Origin: Setomelanomma holmii
Taxonomy: Eukaryota; Ascomycota; Dothideomycetes; Pleosporales; Phaeosphaeriaceae
Reading direction: 5' to 3'
NCBI GenBank assembly: GCA_010015745.1
Contig: ML978155.1
Coordinates: 124,001 to 188,000, forward strand
DNA length: 64,000 bases
Notes under the pieces: model-generated
Told to the model about the DNA's origin: nothing
Databases searched by the model: none
The model's input: the letters and a program-made list of their open reading frames with translations, nothing else
Shown here: piece by piece, positions 59,860 through 64,000 of the stretch
How the letters are laid out: each line of letters starts with the position of its first letter
How positions within the stretch are numbered: position 1 is the first letter of the stretch
Position numbers and translations under genes: made by a program

Positions 59860-60746
59860 ATGTCTGTCGCATCGCCATTACGGCACCAATTGCCCCGCAT
59901 AGCAAGCTTCTGGACATGTACATCATGCGCCCGAACGTTGTCACGGTTACCGCGCGCCCGCAATCCCGCTTTCACACCCGCACGAAGATCGCTCACCACC
60001 ACGAAACAGGCACGGCAAAGCCATGTGCCCAGAATGGACCAGATGCATGCGAGATATAAGGAGAAGAACAGGACGGTCATGTCTGCTTAGGATAAGCCGC
60101 CACGTAGGATTAGGCTAATGGCATATAGGAACTATGTCTTTAGCGTGATAGTTGGTTTCGTCGCCATAACCTACGGCTCCGTGCCTATGTACAAAATGGT
60201 ACGATACACTCTGATTGTTACTATGGGAGCTTTGGCTGACATGACTCAAAGATCTGCCAACAAACTGGCTGGGGCGGACAACCCATCAAATCCGCAGCAC
60301 ACGGGGACACCACGCGGGATCCTTCGGAGCGCCTCAAGCCCGTCGAAAACCACCCTCGACTACGTATAACATTCAATGGCTCCGTGTCCGACGTACTGCC
60401 ATGGAAGTTCGTGCCGCAGCAGCGCGAAGTCCGAGTACTACCTGGCGAAACGGCGCTAGCTTTCTATACCGCGACGAACAAATCAACAGAGGATATCATT
60501 GGCGTAGCTACCTACAGCGTTACGCCAGGCCAGGTGGCGCCATACTTCAGCAAGATACAGTGCTTTTGCTTCGAAGAGCAGAGGCTGAATGCGGGTGAGA
60601 CGGTGGATATGCCGGTTTTCTTTTATATCGATCCGGAGTTCGTCACGGATCCGAACATGAAAGGGATTGAGACGGTAACACTGAGCTATACATTCTTCAA
60701 GGCGAAGTATGACAAGGATGGGCATTTGACACCCGTTGCTGGGTAG
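59860..60746 (+). CDS. COX11: Cytochrome c oxidase assembly protein COX11
   Basis: A mitochondrial inner-membrane copper chaperone that builds the CuB centre in Cox1. Exons are 59860-60080, 60129-60198 and 60252-60746; the product is 261 residues. An Arg-rich presequence (about residues 1-50) precedes a single TM (VFSVIVGFVAITYGSVPMY). Then come KMICQQTGWGGQP and an immunoglobulin-like CtaG domain with the copper ligands CFCF at residues 201-203. The last residues fit the family. The first intron has a non-consensus GTCTGC donor but a good gctaatg branch and atatag acceptor; reading straight through would stop at once. Intron 2 is a standard 53-bp intron. Confidence 0.95.
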
Positions 60747-61259
60747 TTCAAAGGCTGGAGACGCACCAATGTACAGTATGTTATTAACAAGAAAACTTCA
60801 GTGGTTATACAAGTTGAGTTGACAGGTCATCGTAGTGCAAAATGCATGTTCCAGTGCTTTGCCTTCTCAACCCATTTTTGCTCAACAGTTCTACTGAACT
60901 CCAGCAAAGCCTTCCTCTTCGGTGTGGTCGTACATCTCAGCTGCTTCTTCCCCTCACAGTGGCCTTTCAATTTTGACACTGTGAGATGACTCTTTCGACA
61001 GCGGTCGCGCTGACTGCTGAACATTGTTCATGGAAGCATTAAATACAATGAGTACTATCCCTTTCGCGTAGTGGCCCGCTGGGACTATGTGTAAATTTTG
61101 CATCCACAACGCCGCTTCTCGCCTTCAAATAGGCCCCATCTCGCCACATTAGATCAGTCGCTCAAAACGCATGAAGCAACATCCGAGAGGCTTGTTGAAC
61201 CATGTCACATTAGGCAGACCGACCATCATAGCTTACAGCCAAGACACACAGGTATCGTC
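60747..61259. other. Intergenic region
   Basis: About 510 bp between COX11 and the J-domain gene. It is somewhat T-rich around 60840-60960. The frame of the next gene is open upstream to 61098 without an ATG and is treated as 5' UTR. Nothing else seen. Confidence 0.5.
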
Positions 61260-62540
61260 ATGTCGTCCTTTGACAAAGATTTTGCTCACTACTATAGGAA
61301 AGCTCGAGACAACGATCATTCCCAGTCTGAAGCATTCGAGTATGCAGCGAACAGGGAATTCAAGCGGGCTTACTATAAGGCTGGCCTTGAAGATGACGAG
61401 CCTACCCAGGCCCAAATAGTGGATGACATACTGTTTGAATACCAGGCTGCGCACAAGAAGGTAGGTTACGACAAAGCCGTGTCAAAAGCGCTTAGATTCC
61501 TGGATAGCTGGGTAGACAACGAAGTAAAGCGGATTGAGAAGGAAAAGAAGAATGTACGAAAGCACGAGGAAAAGACGACCTATCGACCTCAAGCTCGTTC
61601 AGAGGCGCAATCTGACCAAGCACTCAAGGAAGCAGCAACCACACACCTCGACTGGCTTTATAGCAGCCAGGAAATTCATCAAGATGGCTTCCCTCGAGTC
61701 ACACTTCTTGCAGAAATGCTGACCAAGTACAAGACATACACTGATCAAGGTAGGAGCCATCCTGAAGCCTGGTCTAAGACGCAGTCTTGGGCGAAGTCTG
61801 AAGTCACCCAGCGTTCCAAGCACGATGCTTTCGACACCATGAACGACTTGCGCGATGCTCTACCGCGCGGCTCTCGATTCGAAGAAGACCTCCGAGAACA
61901 GAAAGTGCAAGCCCAAAATCAACCTCATATCCGCGTTCCTCCAATGCCGGAGGGCAAGGGTAAGCACGCCTTTCCTAAACCAGCTCATGCAGCTCAGAAC
62001 TCCTTCCCTTTTCCAAAGCAGCACGCCACATTTGAATCTCGCGGACCTTCGGGCCAAAAGCCGTCCACCGGATTTCGAAACGTCGAGGAACGCGTCCCAA
62101 GCGGATCAGCATGGGGCACACCGCCTTCCTCTTCCCATGACAGTTTTCTCTACGAACAGCCCGAAGACTTCAAGTACCCGCACTTCAAATCGTCACAATA
62201 CCGCCGCTCGCCTCCTGGCTACTCCACAAACCGCCCTAAGCCTGCGCAAGAACGCAGGCTTTCTGCTAACCACGTACCCCGACCCAGCACTCCTCCGCTC
62301 GATCCCTACGCCTCCCTAGGCTTCACCTCTCACAATGTCACGGATGCTAAGATCAAGAAAGTGTACCGTAAGCTAGCATTGCAGTATCATCCGGATAAAC
62401 TGGGGCATCTTAGCGAGGAGGAGAAAAAGGCTGCGTCGGCTAAGTTTACGGAGATTGCCAATGCGTATGAGATTCTGGGTGACGCGGACAATCGGAAGAA
62501 GTATTATGAGTTTGGGGTTCTACCTGAGGTAGGTCAGTAG
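61260..62540 (+). CDS. J-domain (DnaJ/Hsp40-like) protein, C-terminal J domain
   Basis: An intronless 426-residue cochaperone-type protein. The J domain is unusually at the C-terminus (about residues 350-420): DPYASLGFTSHNVTDAKIKK, then HPD at 377-379 and FTEIANAYEILGDADNRKKYYE. The HPD motif needed to stimulate Hsp70 ATPase is intact. The first 220 residues are charged and helical (KDFAHYYRKARDNDHSQSEA), and the middle is Pro/Ser-rich and disordered. There is no Gly/Phe region, zinc finger or membrane segment, so it belongs to class III (J-domain only). ATG at 61260 is the first in frame. The Hsp70 partner and cargo are unknown. Confidence 0.92.
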   Translation: MSSFDKDFAHYYRKARDNDHSQSEAFEYAANREFKRAYYKAGLEDDEPTQAQIVDDILFEYQAAHKKVGYDKAVSKALRFLDSWVDNEVKRIEKEKKNVRKHEEKTTYRPQARSEAQSDQALKEAATTHLDWLYSSQEIHQDGFPRVTLLAEMLTKYKTYTDQGRSHPEAWSKTQSWAKSEVTQRSKHDAFDTMNDLRDALPRGSRFEEDLREQKVQAQNQPHIRVPPMPEGKGKHAFPKPAHAAQNSFPFPKQHATFESRGPSGQKPSTGFRNVEERVPSGSAWGTPPSSSHDSFLYEQPEDFKYPHFKSSQYRRSPPGYSTNRPKPAQERRLSANHVPRPSTPPLDPYASLGFTSHNVTDAKIKKVYRKLALQYHPDKLGHLSEEEKKAASAKFTEIANAYEILGDADNRKKYYEFGVLPEVGQ

Positions 62541-62834
62541 GTTTTTGCATTAGTCAGAGTGTAGCAGGGTAGAGGTCGGTATTAGACCGAGAAATTATAG
62601 ATTTTGTCCACTTGTATTGAAGTTCTGGTGAGTGATACACTATTTCCGAGCTGCTTCTCATGTATAGACTGTCCAAGCTCAATAACAGTTGAGATGATAA
62701 TCGCTAGTGTAATGTAGTGTCCTCCTGCAAGTTTGATCGGGATCCCAAGTCTCCAAGATCTCTCAGGTACTTTTTCAGACTTGGCCGTTCGGCGGTTGAG
62801 ACTGCTCAAGTAAATGCTCGTGAGTTTCAGGCCA
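62541..62834. other. Convergent 3' intergenic region
   Basis: About 290 bp between the J-domain gene and the serine-protease gene, whose stops face each other. Presumed 3' UTRs; nothing seen. Confidence 0.5.
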
Positions 62835-63985
62835 TCAAGGCGTGGACACTGGTAATTCGACCTTCAAAAGACCTGGGATCGTGCTTTTTGGTTGGGCGGT
62901 GACGGTTGCGGAGCCACTCGCTACACCGCTCGCGGCAATGCTTATGGCCTTTACAAAAGCGTTGATGTCATTGCCGTTATAACCAATGGGCGGACCGGAA
63001 TTAAGCTGTCCTCCCAGTCCTACACCGTAGCAATGTACACCAATCGCTTTGAAAGAACCATCCTTGGGATCGATCTGAAGGATTAGTCCTCCAGAATTGC
63101 CTGCGAGTGGTCAGCTAAAGATCTGCTGTGAGACGTTCACGAACCTCGGAAGGTGTCGAGCGGGTAACAAATCATTGAGCCATCTTGTGTGATGTTGTAT
63201 GTGACGCCCGCCTCGCTCGAGAACATTCTAAACCCTTTGCGCTGGTCCCCGAAGCCCAACAAGTCTCCAGGGTATCCGACGACCTGTAGATGGATATTGG
63301 CGCCCGTTAAAGCTGGTTTGTTGTAGAAAATGGGCACGTAGTCTTTGAAAGGCGCCCTCAGCTTGATCGCCGCAAAATCGTACCGCTTTTTCATAACGCC
63401 ATAGTAGCCCCAATGCACAGCAGTACAGTGACCGAACTGCTTCTCTACGATTGGGTCTGCCAAATCGCCATGTACGCCGAGCTGCACCAATACCTCGCAG
63501 GTATACCTCTTGAAGTACTGTCCGTCCACCTCATACGTCCCATAAAGATTATGTCCGGCTGTTACTACAGTAGAGGCATCGATCAGCCAGCCAGTTCCAT
63601 GGCCAAGTAATGGGCCCTGAGATGTTGCGGAAGTTATTCTCAACTTGCATATTCCTGCATGCTCACCGGATTCTTGTTACCCATTTGGTCAAGGATAAGA
63701 ACATGACCGAAGCTTACCTCTAAAACGACCACCAGGACTTACTTCAGCCTTTGGAACTTGCTGCCTGGGGTGGTGTCCTAGCACAGTCTCAAAGGGTATA
63801 GTCGACGCATGCAAGTTAAAACTAGAATCCGAAAACACAGTCTCCGGGGTCGTCGTCATGATAGCATTCTGAGGTGTTGATGCTGAGAATTCCCAATACG
63901 CTACTACCGCGCGCTGATTGAAGTCTAATCCTGGAAGGAGTTTGGCTTCGGGAACTTGGCTGATTAAGCCCGAGATACTTTCCAT
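62835..63985 (-). CDS. V8-like (S1B) trypsin-fold serine protease
   Basis: A trypsin-fold serine protease of the glutamyl-endopeptidase / V8-like group. Exons (minus strand) are 63985-63718, 63654-63145 and 63100-62835; introns are 63 and 44 bp. It has 347 residues if the ATG at 63985 is used. The frame stays open to the window edge (ending at 64000), so the N-terminus, probably a propeptide and signal, may lie outside. The triad is complete: TAGH with His124, YDFAAIKL with Asp182, and GNSGG with Ser262, which is created across the last intron (TFRG/GNSGG). The first exon (VPEAKLLPGLDFNQRAVVAY) reads like a propeptide. Secretion is likely for the family, but no signal peptide is visible here. 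Confidence 0.88.
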
Positions 63986-64000
63986 CGCAGTCTCGGCTTT

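Overview
The window looks like nuclear DNA of a filamentous ascomycete, most plausibly a Dothideomycete. Almost every gene is interrupted by 44-85 bp spliceosomal introns with GTRNGT donors, CTAAC or CTGAC branch sites and YAG acceptors. The gene set (Ste11-type MAPKKK with SAM and Ras-binding domains, Zn(II)2Cys6 factor, TRP/FLC channel, LtrA family, BTB and F-box-like receptors) is typical of Pezizomycotina. No bacterial operons, CRISPR arrays, rRNA or convincing tRNA genes were seen. I read 23 protein-coding genes and rebuilt their exons by hand. Order-level placement is inference.

Layout. 0-14 kb: an MFS transporter, an LtrA-like membrane protein, a TRP/flavin-carrier-like channel, a tiny lipid-anchored protein with a CRE plus TATA promoter, and amidophosphoribosyltransferase (purine synthesis). 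14-28 kb: gene-poor, holding only a Zn(II)2Cys6 transcription factor at 22.5-24.0 kb. 28-45 kb: an SGNH esterase with FG-GAP repeats that carries one in-frame stop codon, a cytosolic GH63-like glycosidase, MOB1, a zinc alcohol dehydrogenase and the MAPKKK Ste11. 45-53 kb: a DUF7514-type protein, RFC5, a small Gly-rich hydrophilic protein, the mitochondrial Mg2+ channel Mrs2 and a DUF1115-like protein. 53-59 kb: a BTB / F-box-like / BTB trio. 59-64 kb: a HIT zinc-finger protein divergent from COX11, a J-domain protein and a V8-like serine protease reaching the right edge.

The genes do not form one pathway or a biosynthetic cluster; this is mostly housekeeping and signalling content in ordinary eukaryotic order. 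Several pairs share short divergent promoters (HIT/COX11, 195 bp; Mrs2/DUF1115-like, about 250 bp with an overlapping CRE and E-box). The most unusual points are the lone nonsense codon in an otherwise intact esterase gene, two short genes visible only after splicing (67 and 126 residues), several micro-exons of 16-42 nt, the BTB/F-box trio, and a long stop-free frame of about 410 codons in the gene-poor block. I did not find a clearly new multi-gene system.
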